This document shows positions 54,344 to 64,000 of a stretch of DNA of 64,000 bases, piece after piece (within the stretch, counting starts at the first letter, position 1; each line of letters begins with the position of its first letter). Origin of the DNA: Saccharothrix sp. NRRL B-16348. GTDB taxonomy: Bacteria > Actinomycetota > Actinomycetes > Mycobacteriales > Pseudonocardiaceae. The DNA lies in contig NZ_LGED01000214.1 of NCBI RefSeq assembly GCF_001280085.1, positions 65,781 through 129,780 of the forward strand. Reading direction: 5' to 3'. Position numbers and translations under genes: made by a program. The notes beneath the pieces were generated by a model. It worked only from the letters and a program-made list of their open reading frames with translations, searched no databases and was not told where the DNA came from.

Positions 54344-57300
54344 GTGATCAACTCAGGAAGCCGGTGGAGACACCGCACCAGTGCGGCCTTGCTGGCCGCC
54401 GTGCTGGGCACCACTGGGTTCGGCTTCGCCGCCGGGTCGGCCGTCGCGCAGGAGGCGCCCTCCGCGCCTGCGCCCGCGGACAAGCAGCTCGACAAGCAGG
54501 ACCGGGAGCGCATCGCCGAGGCCGAGCAGGCCGGCCAGGCGAACGTCACGCTCCTCGTCGCCGCCGAAGAGGGCAAGCTGGACTCCGCCGCCAACGACCT
54601 CAAGGCCCTCGGCGGCGTGGTCGAGTCCACCGAGCGTGACGTCGACTACCTCAAGGTCTCGGTGCCGCGCGACTCCGCCGAGAAGGCCGCCAAGCTCGCG
54701 TCCGTGAACGCGGTGGACGTCGACGGCCTGGTCGTCCTGGACAACCCGCGCCCCGAGGGCGCGACGACCCCGCTGCCGCAGACGGCGCCGGGCAAGTCGA
54801 CGCCCAAGAAGAACCCGTACATGCCGACGCAGGACACCAAGGCGGCGCACTTCACCGACGAGCACCCCCAGTGGGACGGCCGCGGCACGACGATCGCCAT
54901 CATGGACTCCGGCATCGACCTGGACCACCCGGCGCTGGCGACCACCACGACCGGTGAGCGCAAGATCGTCGACTGGTACAACGCCAACGCCACCAACTCC
55001 GGCGACGGCACCTGGCTCCAGGTCTCCGGCCGCTACAACGGCGCGTTCACCTGGGGCGGCGCGTCCTACCAGGCGCCCGCGGCCGGTGGCCCGTTCAGCT
55101 TCGGCCTGTTCCGCGAGACCGCGGGCGACCTGGCCGCGGCCAACAGCGAGACCGGCGGTGACATCAACCGCGACGGCGACCGCGTGGACTCCTTCGGCGT
55201 GCTGCAGGACATCACGACCAAGGAAGTCCGGGTCGACACCGACGGCGACGGTGACTTCACCGACCAGACCGCGATGATCGACTACAAGTACAAGAAGGAC
55301 GTCGGCCACTTCGGCGCGGACAACCCGGCCACGCCGGTGCTGGACACCGTGGCGTTCGTGGTGCAGACCGACAAGTCGAACTACGACGCGACCGGCACGG
55401 CGTGGGTCAACCTCGGCATCTCCGCCGCGGCCCACGGCACGCACGTCGCCGGCATCACCGCCGCCAACAAGATGTTCGGCGGCAAGATGGCCGGCGCCGC
55501 CCCCGGCGCGAAGCTCATGGGCGTCAAGGTCTGCCTGTCCACCCCGTCGTGCACCAACAGCGGCCTGATCGACGGCCTGCTGTACGCGGCGCGCAACGGC
55601 GCGGACGTCGTCAACATCTCCATCGGCGGCCTGCCCGCCCTCAACGACGGCAACAACGCGCGTGCGGAGCTCTACAACCGCACCATCGCCGAGTACAACG
55701 TGCAGGTGTTCATCTCCGCGGGCAACAGCGGCGCGGGCGCGAACACCGTCGGCGACCCGTCGGTGTCCACGGACGCGATGAGCGTCGGCTCCTACATCAC
55801 CGCCGACACCTGGCTGTCCAACTACGGCTCGAAGACCGCGCAGAAGGAAGGCCTGCACGGCTTCTCGTCGCGCGGTCCGCGTGAGGACGGCGGCTTCAAG
55901 CCGAACATCGTCGCGCCCGGCTCGGCGATCTCCACCACGCCGCAGTGGCAGGCGCCCGGCCCGGTGGCCGGCACCTACGCGCTGCCCGCCGGCTACGCCA
56001 TGTTCAACGGCACGTCGATGGCCGCGCCCCAGGCGACCGGCGCCGCCGCGCTGCTGATCAGCGCGTACAAGGCCGAGCACAACGGCGAGCGCCCGCCCGT
56101 CGCGGCGCTGCGCAACGCGATCCAGTCCGGCGCCAAGTGGGTCTCCACCCTCCAGGCGTACGAGCAGGGCGCGGGCCTCTTCGACACCAAGCGCGCGTGG
56201 ACGCAGCTCAACGCGCACCCGGAGACGCAGGCGGTCTCCACGTCGGTGACCGTGAACACCGCGCTGTCGGGCCTGCTGGCGACCCCGAACACGGGCGTCG
56301 GCATCCACGACCGCGAGGGCGTCGTCGTGGGCAAGGAGTACACCCGCACGTACACCCTGACCCGCACCACGGGCCCGAACCGCAACCAGCAGTTCTACGT
56401 GAACTGGCAGGGCAACGACGGCACGTTCTCGGCCAAGTCCCTGGTCAGCCTGCCGCTGAACACGCCGGTGAAGTTCGACGTCAAGGTCAAGCCGACCAAG
56501 GCGGGCGCGCACTCGGCCGTGCTGCGGCTGGACAACCCGGGCACCCGCGGCATCGACCTGTTCACCCTGAACACCGTGTTCGCGGCGGACGAGTTCACCG
56601 CGGCGGGCAAGTACGCGGTGACCAAGACCGGCACGATCGCGCGCAACCAGTCGCAGAGCTTCTTCGTGAAGGTGCCCGCGGGCACGAGCGCGCTGAAGGT
56701 CGACATGGCGGCGGGTGGCGTCGAGGCGGGCAAGGGCCAGGTCCGGTTCCTGCGCTACGACCCGTACGGCGTGCCGTTCGACACCACGTCGTCGACCAAC
56801 TGCTACAACCCCGACGCGGGCGCCGGCTGTGCCGGTGGCTCGCCGACCAGCCGCACGGTCAGCAACCCGCTGCCGGGCGTGTGGGAGATCGTGGTCGAGG
56901 GCAGGCGCACGTCCGACGCCGACGCCGCGCCGTACTCGGTGACGGCGTCCGTGCTCGGCACGGCGATCAGCCCGAACCCGGACACCATCGAGTCGGCCAC
57001 GATCGGCACGCCGATCAGCCGCGAGTACACGGTGACCAACTCGCTGGCCGCGTTCACCGGCAAGCTCGCCGGCGGTTCGCTGTCCAGCGCCCGGATCGAC
57101 CGGCCGACCATCGCGAACGCGGCGGTCCAGAACTACGACCTGACCGTGGCGCCGGGGTCGACGCAGCTGCGCGCGACGATCGGCAAGACGAGTGACGTGT
57201 CGGCCGACCTCGACCTGTTCGTCTACAACTGCACGACCGGCACCTGCGTGCTGGCCGGTCAGGCGGCGGACGGCGACTCGGAGGAGTCGGTGACGATCAA

Positions 57301-57589
57301 CAACCCGGCCGCGGGCGCGTGGCGGGTCACGGTCGACGGCTTCGAGGTGCCCGCGGGCACCACGGAGTACGACTACATCGACCTGTTCGCCGCTGCCGGC
57401 CTCGGCTCGGTCGCGGTGACCGACACCGACTCCGAGCGCACCGCCGGTGAGACCTGGACGGTGCCCGCCACGGTGACGGCTGCCGGTCAGGCCGGTGCCG
57501 GTCGGGTGCTGCGCGGTGAGCTGACCGTGCTGACGTCGGACGGCGCGATCGTCGGCCGCGGCGCGGTGATCCTGCGGAACGTGGCCTGA
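54344..57589 (+). CDS. Large secreted subtilisin-family serine protease
   Basis: 1081 aa. Signal peptide about 1-35 (GSAVA/QE), prodomain about 67-128, then an S8 catalytic domain with Asp187 region (IAIMDSGIDLDHP), His near 365 (AAHGTHVAG) and Ser near 556 (FNGTSMAAPQ). A ~100-residue insert between Asp and His carries DxDGD-type calcium loops (DINRDGDRVD, DTDGDGDF). The C-terminal ~450 residues are beta domains, the last like pre-peptidase C-terminal modules (DLDLFVYNCTTGTC). GTG start after AAGGG. A lipoprotein matching its prodomain is encoded 1.6 kb downstream on the other strand. Confidence 0.95.
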   Translation: MINSGSRWRHRTSAALLAAVLGTTGFGFAAGSAVAQEAPSAPAPADKQLDKQDRERIAEAEQAGQANVTLLVAAEEGKLDSAANDLKALGGVVESTERDVDYLKVSVPRDSAEKAAKLASVNAVDVDGLVVLDNPRPEGATTPLPQTAPGKSTPKKNPYMPTQDTKAAHFTDEHPQWDGRGTTIAIMDSGIDLDHPALATTTTGERKIVDWYNANATNSGDGTWLQVSGRYNGAFTWGGASYQAPAAGGPFSFGLFRETAGDLAAANSETGGDINRDGDRVDSFGVLQDITTKEVRVDTDGDGDFTDQTAMIDYKYKKDVGHFGADNPATPVLDTVAFVVQTDKSNYDATGTAWVNLGISAAAHGTHVAGITAANKMFGGKMAGAAPGAKLMGVKVCLSTPSCTNSGLIDGLLYAARNGADVVNISIGGLPALNDGNNARAELYNRTIAEYNVQVFISAGNSGAGANTVGDPSVSTDAMSVGSYITADTWLSNYGSKTAQKEGLHGFSSRGPREDGGFKPNIVAPGSAISTTPQWQAPGPVAGTYALPAGYAMFNGTSMAAPQATGAAALLISAYKAEHNGERPPVAALRNAIQSGAKWVSTLQAYEQGAGLFDTKRAWTQLNAHPETQAVSTSVTVNTALSGLLATPNTGVGIHDREGVVVGKEYTRTYTLTRTTGPNRNQQFYVNWQGNDGTFSAKSLVSLPLNTPVKFDVKVKPTKAGAHSAVLRLDNPGTRGIDLFTLNTVFAADEFTAAGKYAVTKTGTIARNQSQSFFVKVPAGTSALKVDMAAGGVEAGKGQVRFLRYDPYGVPFDTTSSTNCYNPDAGAGCAGGSPTSRTVSNPLPGVWEIVVEGRRTSDADAAPYSVTASVLGTAISPNPDTIESATIGTPISREYTVTNSLAAFTGKLAGGSLSSARIDRPTIANAAVQNYDLTVAPGSTQLRATIGKTSDVSADLDLFVYNCTTGTCVLAGQAADGDSEESVTINNPAAGAWRVTVDGFEVPAGTTEYDYIDLFAAAGLGSVAVTDTDSERTAGETWTVPATVTAAGQAGAGRVLRGELTVLTSDGAIVGRGAVILRNVA

Positions 57590-57598
57590 CGCCACCCG

Positions 57599-57654
57599 CG
57601 AAAAGACCTCAGGGCCATTCCCGCGATACGCGGGGGTGGCCCTGAGCCTTTTCG
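57599..57654. terminator. Bidirectional terminator after the subtilase gene
   Basis: Arms CGAAAAGACCTCAGGGCCA and TGGCCCTGAGCCTTTTCG with an inner CCCGCG/CGCGGG hairpin; A-rich on one side and T-rich on the other, so it works in both directions. Confidence 0.85.
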
Positions 57655-57672
57655 GTCCTCACACCGCGGTCC

Positions 57673-59040
<1,368 letters not shown>

Positions 59041-59142
59041 CACAGCCGCACCTCCACTCCTGACCCGCCGGTGGAGCGGAAGCGCCTGCACCGTGCTTGG
59101 GGATCTCTTACCCACATGGGTGCGCGGCGAAACCCTTGCGTG

Positions 59143-59574
59143 CTAAGGGGTGGGGTCGATGTTGGACAGCGGCTCGTCGACGTCGACCCGGCTGATGCCC
59201 CCGACGGACGTGACCTTCTCGGCCAGCTCCACCGGGACGGTGACGCGGACGTAGCCGATGGCGGCGTCGGTGGCCTCCACGGTCCCGCCGATCCGGTCCA
59301 TCGCGGCGGCCACCTCGTCGACCTTGCCCGGCTCGGTGGAGACGGTCAGCCCGATGGTCCGCACGCCGTCGCGCTTGGCCTGCGCCAGCACTTCCTTGGC
59401 GTGAGGGCTGAGCTTGGACGGCGGTGGCGGCAGCGACGACACGCTGACCGGACCGGTGATCGGGGGCTCCGTGCCGAACCCGCCGGAGTCCGTCGGGCGC
59501 TGCGCGCAGCCCGTCAGCACCAGCCCCGCCAGCACCAGTCCCGCCAACGCGGTCGTCACCACGAGTCTTCGCAT
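59143..59574 (-). CDS. Lipoprotein with a subtilase-prodomain-like domain
   Basis: 143 aa. Lipobox LVLTGC with acylated Cys23, a Pro-rich spacer (37-55), then a domain at 73-134 that aligns without gaps to residues 67-128 of the subtilase encoded nearby, 23 identities in about 62 positions (shared GKxD, GGxVExT, Y..V.VP, AEK, VDVD). Prodomains of S8 proteases act as folding chaperones and inhibitors. A free, membrane-tethered copy could inhibit or fold the secreted protease in trans (inference). It is followed by the PLD-like/P-loop gene. Confidence 0.85.
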   Translation of the reverse strand: MRRLVVTTALAGLVLAGLVLTGCAQRPTDSGGFGTEPPITGPVSVSSLPPPPSKLSPHAKEVLAQAKRDGVRTIGLTVSTEPGKVDEVAAAMDRIGGTVEATDAAIGYVRVTVPVELAEKVTSVGGISRVDVDEPLSNIDPTP

Positions 59575-59618
59575 GAGCCCTCCTGCGGCCGATCCTGCCA
59601 CCAGGACGGAACTGGAGG

Positions 59619-60758
59619 TCAGCGCGGTTGCACGGGCTGCTCGGGGCCGCTGAACGCCTGCACGCGCTCCTCGCCGTCCTCGCTCTCGCCGAACACCCGG
59701 TTGTCCGACGACCCGTTCCCCGTCGGCAGCGGCTCGGCGGGGGTGGCGCGGGGCAGGTCGCGCACCCGGACCTGCGGCAGCGCGCCGGGGTGCCGCGCAC
59801 GCAGCCAGCCGACCAGGTGCTCGCGCGCCACGCACCGCAGGTCCCACAACCGCCCGGCGTCCGACGCGCTCACCAGCGCCCGGACCCGCACGAACGACCC
59901 GACCGCGTCGGTCACCTGGAGCACGCACACCCGGCCGTCCCACAGGTCGCTCGTCTCCAGCGCGTGCCGCAGCTCCTGCCGCAGCTCCTCCACCGGCACG
60001 GTCCAGTCGAGGTCCAGCTCCACCGTGCCCAGCAGCGCCGACTGGGTCCGCGTCCAGTTCTCGAACGGTGTCTTGAGGAAGTAGGCGGTGGGCAGGATCA
60101 GCCGCCGGTCGTCCCACAGGTGCACGACCACGTAGGTGAGGGTGATGTCCTCGACGCGGCCCCACTGGCTCTCGACGACGACCACGTCGTCCAGCCGCAA
60201 CGCGTCGCTGAACGCGATCTGCACGCCCGCGAACACGTTGCCCAGCAACGACTGCGCCGCCAGCGCGGCGATGGCGCCGATCACACCGGCGGACGCCAGC
60301 AGGCTCGTGCCCGCCGCGCGGGCGGCCGGGAACGTCATCAGCACCGCGGCGGCGGCGAGCACGCTCACGATGACCACGGTGACCCGGCGGACCAGCGTGA
60401 TCTGCGTGTGGACGCGGCGGGCGTGCCGGTTGTCCGACACGTCGACCCGGATGCGCGCCAGCGTCGCGTCCTCGATCACCACGAGCAGCGAGGCGAGCAG
60501 CCACGCGCCGGCGAGGATTAGCGCTATCCCCGTCACGTGCAGGGCGACCGGTCGCCAGTCGCCGCGCGCCGCCACGCCGAGGGAGAACTGCACCGCGACC
60601 AGGACCGCCACCGCCAGCGCGGGCCGGTGCGCGTGCCGGGCGAGCCCGGCGAACAGCGCCGACCGGCGGCCGATGCGGCGGACCACGCGGTGGACGAGGG
60701 TGACGGCGAGCAGCGCGACGAGCAGCGAGCCGGCGAACGTGAGGACGGCGGCGAGCAC
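59619..60758 (-). CDS. MscS-family mechanosensitive channel
   Basis: 379 aa. Four membrane helices; the pore-lining helix and following beta domain read ASAGVIGAIAALAAQSLLGNVFAGVQIAFSD (in parts), then DDVVVVESQWGRVEDITLTYV, the MscS signature. Protects against hypo-osmotic shock or acts as a small-solute efflux valve. The cytosolic tail is Pro/Glu-rich. The GTG at 60758 has AGGAGG upstream; a longer in-frame version has no ribosome site. It ends 44 bases before the lipoprotein start, so they may be co-transcribed. Confidence 0.93.
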   Translation of the reverse strand: MLAAVLTFAGSLLVALLAVTLVHRVVRRIGRRSALFAGLARHAHRPALAVAVLVAVQFSLGVAARGDWRPVALHVTGIALILAGAWLLASLLVVIEDATLARIRVDVSDNRHARRVHTQITLVRRVTVVIVSVLAAAAVLMTFPAARAAGTSLLASAGVIGAIAALAAQSLLGNVFAGVQIAFSDALRLDDVVVVESQWGRVEDITLTYVVVHLWDDRRLILPTAYFLKTPFENWTRTQSALLGTVELDLDWTVPVEELRQELRHALETSDLWDGRVCVLQVTDAVGSFVRVRALVSASDAGRLWDLRCVAREHLVGWLRARHPGALPQVRVRDLPRATPAEPLPTGNGSSDNRVFGESEDGEERVQAFSGPEQPVQPR

Positions 60759-60844
60759 GGACGGGCACCTCCTACTTGCTTGCTTCGCGATTGGAGACGA
60801 TCTGGGGTTCGTACCCATCCACGCCCCGCTTCACGCCTCCCCCC

Positions 60845-60980
60845 GCGCGTGTCGAACGTTCAGAACGCGCGTGTCGAACGCTCGCGTCGGGCGTGTCGAA
60901 CGTTCAGAGCGCGAGAGTCCTACGTTCAGGACGCGAGAGTCCTACGTTGAGGACGCGTGAGTTCAACGCTCAGGACGTCG
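60845..60980 (+). repeat. 22-bp intergenic repeat array 6 (six forward units)
   Basis: Six units in perfect 22-bp phase from 60849: three GTGTCGAAC-type, two GAGTCCTAC-type and one GAGTTCAAC cap. The cap contains the TGA stop codon of the TetR gene (60970-60972, read on the minus strand), and the last unit runs into its coding end. Confidence 0.92.
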
Positions 60981-61590
60981 GCAGCAGGTGGGCGACCTGG
61001 CCGACGAACGCGACCAGCCGGTCCGGGGTGAACCGCTCCGGGTCGGTGATCACCAGGCGGCCCGCCATCTCGGCCAGCGCGAGCATGGTGTGGCCGAGCA
61101 GCTCGGCGTCCAACCCGGTGCTCCCCAACGCCTTCAGCCCCAGCTCCGCCAGGGAGTTGACGTGCGCCAGCACCCGCGCCCGCACCAGCGCGACCTGCTG
61201 CCGGAACTCGACCGGCGTGCCCTCGGGCGGCAGCAGCACGAGCCGCCACCGCTCCGGCGACGCCACGACCGCGTTGATGAACGCCCGCACGGTGTCGGTG
61301 TAGACGTCCTCCGGTGAACGGTCGCCGAAGTCCGTGGTCGGCATCGCGCCGAGCACCTGCGCGGTGGCCCGTTCGGCCTCGCGGTGCAGCAGCGCGGCGA
61401 TCACCTCGGCCCGGTTCGCGTACAGCTCGTAGACCACCGGCTTGGTCACGCCCGACCGCCGCGCCACGGCCTCCATGGTCAACGCGTCGAAACCGCCTTC
61501 GGCGATCAGGCCGAGCGCGCCGTCCAGCAGCTGGTCGCGCCGCTGTCCCGGCGGCAGGCGCGGTGCGTACTTGCGGCGCGTTGTGCTCAC
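60970..61590 (-). CDS. TetR-family regulator, divergent from a hydrolase
   Basis: 206 aa. HTH segment TMEAVARRSGVTKPVVYELYANRAEV (in parts) near 38-65; helical ligand domain after it. Its promoter region holds two 16-bp palindromes shared with the divergent hydrolase gene, so it probably represses both. Its stop codon lies inside a 22-bp repeat unit. Confidence 0.93.
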   Translation of the reverse strand: MSTTRRKYAPRLPPGQRRDQLLDGALGLIAEGGFDALTMEAVARRSGVTKPVVYELYANRAEVIAALLHREAERATAQVLGAMPTTDFGDRSPEDVYTDTVRAFINAVVASPERWRLVLLPPEGTPVEFRQQVALVRARVLAHVNSLAELGLKALGSTGLDAELLGHTMLALAEMAGRLVITDPERFTPDRLVAFVGQVAHLLPTS

Positions 61591-61601
61591 CGACCCATAT
61601 T

Positions 61602-61642
61602 GCTACGGTGGCGTAGCTTTCACAAAGCTACGCAGGCGTAGT
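61602..61642. promoter_or_regulatory. Twin TetR operators between regulator and hydrolase
   Basis: GCTACG-GTGG-CGTAGC (61602-61617) and GCTACG-CAGG-CGTAGT (61627-61642), 25 bp apart; between them GTAGCTTT-CAC-AAAGCTAC (61613-61631) is also a perfect palindrome that joins the two sites. Confidence 0.75.
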
Positions 61643-61660
61643 AAGCGCTCGGAGGCAACG

Positions 61661-62503
61661 GTGTTCGTGGAGTCCGAGGGCGTGCGGCTCGCCGTGTTCG
61701 AACACGGCGACCGGTCCGCGCCGACCGTCGTCCTGGTGCACGGCTACCCGGACACGCACCGGGTGTGGGACGACGTCGTGCCGTTGCTGGCCGAAGAGTT
61801 CCACGTGGTCACGTACGACGTGCGCGGCGCGGGCGCGTCCTCCGCGCCACGCGGGCTCGCCGCCTACCGGCTGCCGGTGCTGGCCCGGGACCTGTTCGCG
61901 GTGATCGCGGTGGTCAGCCCGGACGCGCCGGTGCACGTCGTCGCGCACGACTGGGGCTCGATCCAGGCGTGGGAGGCGGTGACCACGCCGGACGCGCCGA
62001 TCGCCTCGTACACCTCGATCTCCGGGCCGTGCCTCGACCACGTCGGCCACTGGATGCGCCGTCGCCCGACCACCCGGCACCTCGACCAACTGCTGCACTC
62101 CTGGTACATCGCGGTGTTCCACCTGCCGTTCGTGGCGCCCTTGTTGTGGCGGCACGTGATCGGCCGGCGTTGGCAGAAGATCGCGCAACGGCTGGAGGGC
62201 GTGTCGCCGCACGTGTCGCCGACCATCGTGCGCGACGGCGAGCAGGGCATCGCGCTGTACCGGGCGAACTTCATCCCGCGGCTGCGCTCGCCCCGCGTGC
62301 GGCGGACCGATGTGCCGGTGCAGGTGGTGCAACCGTTGCGGGACAAGTACGTCACCGCCGGCGTGACGGAGGACGTGGAGCGGTGGGCGTCGGACGTGCG
62401 GCGCCGCGTGATCGACGCCGGGCACTGGGCGCAGATCACGCACGCCGACACGGTGGCGCGCCTGGTCACCGACCACGTCACCGCGCACAGCCTCCCTTCC
62501 TGA
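61661..62503 (+). CDS. Alpha/beta hydrolase, EphD-like N-terminal domain only
   Basis: 280 aa, epoxide-hydrolase-type fold. HGYPDTHRVWDDVV (oxyanion HGxP), the nucleophile Asp in VAHDWGSIQAWE (near 97) and DAGHWAQ with the catalytic His near the end. It matches the hydrolase half of mycobacterial EphD, which continues into a short-chain dehydrogenase domain; here the protein stops after the hydrolase. GTG start with GGAGG. Substrate unknown, probably a lipid epoxide. Its 3' end overlaps the convergent gene by 26 bp. Confidence 0.9.
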   Translation: MFVESEGVRLAVFEHGDRSAPTVVLVHGYPDTHRVWDDVVPLLAEEFHVVTYDVRGAGASSAPRGLAAYRLPVLARDLFAVIAVVSPDAPVHVVAHDWGSIQAWEAVTTPDAPIASYTSISGPCLDHVGHWMRRRPTTRHLDQLLHSWYIAVFHLPFVAPLLWRHVIGRRWQKIAQRLEGVSPHVSPTIVRDGEQGIALYRANFIPRLRSPRVRRTDVPVQVVQPLRDKYVTAGVTEDVERWASDVRRRVIDAGHWAQITHADTVARLVTDHVTAHSLPS

Positions 62504-63809
62504 CCTGGGCGAGCGCGTCCCGGGCCTGCTGGCGAGCGAGGTTCCAGGAGCGCCAGTCGTCCGGTTCGACGCGGCGGGACCGCAGGGCGCACGCGCGCAG
62601 GTCGTCGGGCAGCGTGACGAGAGCGGGCACGGCGTCGTCGGACAGCCGGGACAGGTATACGACGTCGATCTTCTGGGTGGCGTGGTAGCGGTCGATGTTG
62701 CGCTCCGCGATGAACCGCTCCGGGTTGAGCGCGGCGAGCCCGACCAGCGCCGCGAACCCCGTGCCGACGACCGCGCGGGCCAGCCACCCGGCTTCGAGCT
62801 TCACCCCGGCCGCCAGGACGAGCAGGTAGACGACGCCGAGCCACACCTCGCAGGCGAAGACGAGGACGCGGAGCACGGTGAAGCCGTAAGCCTGCTGGTA
62901 GAGCCACATGCGGGCGAGGGCGGAGGCGACGATCACCAGGGTGAGGACGCTGAGCGCGCCCAGCAGGCCGCGCAGCCAGCGGCGGTCGTCCGGCGAGTCG
63001 AGTTGGGCGAGACGTGCGACGACCGCGATCACGCCGAGGGTGAGCACGGTGACGGCGAGGAGCTGCCAGAAGCCGCTGCGGGCGTAGTCGGCGTAGGTGA
63101 GGTCGGGGGTGACGGTGATGTGCTCGTCGCCCGCGAAGAGGGTCTTGATCTGGACGGCCACGAATGCGGCGAACAGCAGCACGAGCGCGCCCACGGGCAG
63201 CACCCAGTCACGTCGCGCGACCGTTCGGGGCAGGTCGCCGGCCTCGTCGGGTGTGCGCGGTGAGACCAGCAGGTAGGCCGCGCCGACCGTGCCGAGGCCG
63301 ACGGCCAGGAAGAGGACGACCGGTTGGCCGATCGACTCGTCGGGGGCGATCGAGCCGAGGAGTTCGGCGAACGCGGGGTCGGCGCCGGAGAGGAGTGGGA
63401 CGAACACCACCAGGAGGGCGGCGGTCACCAGGACGGGGCGGGCCAGGCGTGGGGTGCCGCCGTTTTTGACGCCTCGGGCGACCCATGGCAGGGCGCGGAT
63501 CGCGGCGACCGGGACGGCCCAGGCGCCGGCGACGAGGCCGCGCGCGGTTCGGCCTCCGGCGACCGCGAGGGAGCCGGAGGCGCAGCCGGCGAGGACGCAG
63601 AGCGTGAAGAGCCAGCCGGCGGAGGTGAACGCGCCGACGGCGAACAGGGCGGTGGAGAGGACGGCCCAGCCGATCCTGACCTTGCGCAGGAGGGCGAAGA
63701 CGATGACGGCGGTGAGGGACCAGCCGAGGCCGGGTTCGCCGAGGGGGAGCAGGACGGATGCCCCGAGGCCGGCGGCGGAGCCGGTGAGGAGTACGCGGTT
63801 GGGTGTCAT
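62478..63809 (-). CDS. DUF4153/DUF4173 multi-pass membrane protein
   Basis: 443 aa, about 11 membrane segments. The family region is recognisable by LYQQAYGFTVLRVLVFACEVWLG and LNPERFIAERNIDRY (in parts), followed by a C-terminal soluble helical segment (VVYLSRLSDDAVPALVTLP). Function of the family is unknown; it is often near two-component or lipid genes. The upstream gap to the window end carries the AT-rich stretch at 63876-63901. Confidence 0.88.
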   Translation of the reverse strand: MTPNRVLLTGSAAGLGASVLLPLGEPGLGWSLTAVIVFALLRKVRIGWAVLSTALFAVGAFTSAGWLFTLCVLAGCASGSLAVAGGRTARGLVAGAWAVPVAAIRALPWVARGVKNGGTPRLARPVLVTAALLVVFVPLLSGADPAFAELLGSIAPDESIGQPVVLFLAVGLGTVGAAYLLVSPRTPDEAGDLPRTVARRDWVLPVGALVLLFAAFVAVQIKTLFAGDEHITVTPDLTYADYARSGFWQLLAVTVLTLGVIAVVARLAQLDSPDDRRWLRGLLGALSVLTLVIVASALARMWLYQQAYGFTVLRVLVFACEVWLGVVYLLVLAAGVKLEAGWLARAVVGTGFAALVGLAALNPERFIAERNIDRYHATQKIDVVYLSRLSDDAVPALVTLPDDLRACALRSRRVEPDDWRSWNLARQQARDALAQVRKGGCAR

Positions 63810-63875
63810 CGGGTGTTGGCCTCCAGGGCGTGCGCCATCGCCCGCGATTGGTGGCGGGGGTGGGGTTTGAGAGGT

Positions 63876-63901
63876 GGAGAAAAAGATTAAAAGATTAAAG
63901 A
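63876..63901 (-). other. AT-rich direct repeat upstream of the DUF4153 gene
   Basis: GAAAAAGATTAAAAGATTAA-type sequence, the lowest-GC stretch in the window. Read on the minus strand it is a T-rich run, either an UP element for the DUF4153 promoter or the tail of a terminator for a gene beyond the window. The rest of 63810-64000 shows nothing clear. Confidence 0.35.
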
Positions 63902-64000
63902 GTCCTCGCCGGACGGGCAGATCAGCAGGATGACGCCTGGTTTGCGGTTAAGCGCCGGGGCCGTTGTGGTGCGGGTTTCGTGTCATCCCACCGACCTCCC

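Noticed and set aside
54353..57595. 1080-codon open frame antisense to the subtilase
   Set aside because: Mirror of a high-GC gene; no domain, all valine/arginine/glycine-rich, and the subtilase frame has signal peptide and full catalytic triad.

Overview
The window is about 72% GC, with short intergenic gaps, GTG starts, 1-8 bp gene overlaps and many leaderless promoters. It reads as chromosomal DNA from a filamentous actinomycete. The gene content (Rv0194-like fused ABC exporter, alanine dehydrogenase, PPE/EspG pair, SSI-type inhibitor, DasR-type chitinase site, 10-methyl fatty acid genes) points to Pseudonocardiales (Saccharothrix/Actinosynnema/Lentzea type). That placement is inference; there is no rRNA or marker gene here. 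I see no tRNA, rRNA, CRISPR array, prophage or insertion sequence.

Layout. 1-5.5 kb: N-terminal part of a fused ABC exporter, an ABC-2 type permease/ATPase pair, and two small unknown proteins. 5.6-9.1 kb: alanine dehydrogenase divergent from a glycine riboswitch that controls gcvH and sdaA (glycine to serine to pyruvate to alanine). 9.1-16.6 kb: glutathione peroxidase with a winged-helix regulator and membrane protein, a UbiB-type kinase, an SSI protease inhibitor, an MHS transporter and a flavin hydroxylase. 16.6-20.2 kb: an oxidoreductase, then a cysteine leader peptide followed by metY-metX. 20.2-28.1 kb: a chitinase with a DasR-like site, a NarL-type two-component system, and a lipid-type group: DUF1023 hydrolase, acyltransferase-3 protein and a convergent phospholipase A2/acyltransferase-3/DUF4383 fusion. 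28.2-37.1 kb: a TetR regulator, an SGNH lipase, a methylcrotonyl-CoA carboxylase-type operon, an enoyl-CoA hydratase and an AidB-like dehydrogenase. 37.2-39.9 kb: the tmsA/tmsB pair for 10-methyl branched fatty acids. 39.9-50 kb: an HtrA-like protease, a degenerate GGDEF-EAL protein, an imine-reductase-like enzyme, a PPE/EspG type VII trio and a SARP/AfsR regulator. 50-64 kb: FAD dehydrogenase, cupin, coiled-coil protein, large secreted subtilase, a PLD-like/P-loop protein, a lipoprotein resembling the subtilase prodomain, an MscS channel, a TetR/alpha-beta hydrolase divergon and a DUF4153 membrane protein.

The most unusual signals are these. (1) Six intergenic arrays of a phased 22-bp repeat (about 43 units) abut stop codons, often flip orientation around a perfect hairpin, and in three cases supply the stop codon itself. 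(2) A free-standing lipoprotein aligns without gaps to the prodomain of the nearby subtilase. (3) A phospholipase A2 domain is fused to a membrane acyltransferase domain that has lost its catalytic histidine, in a 792-bp tail-to-tail overlap with an intact paralogue. (4) A 16-bp operator is shared by the TetR gene and the carboxylase operon. Function statements come from family recognition by eye; no database search was run.
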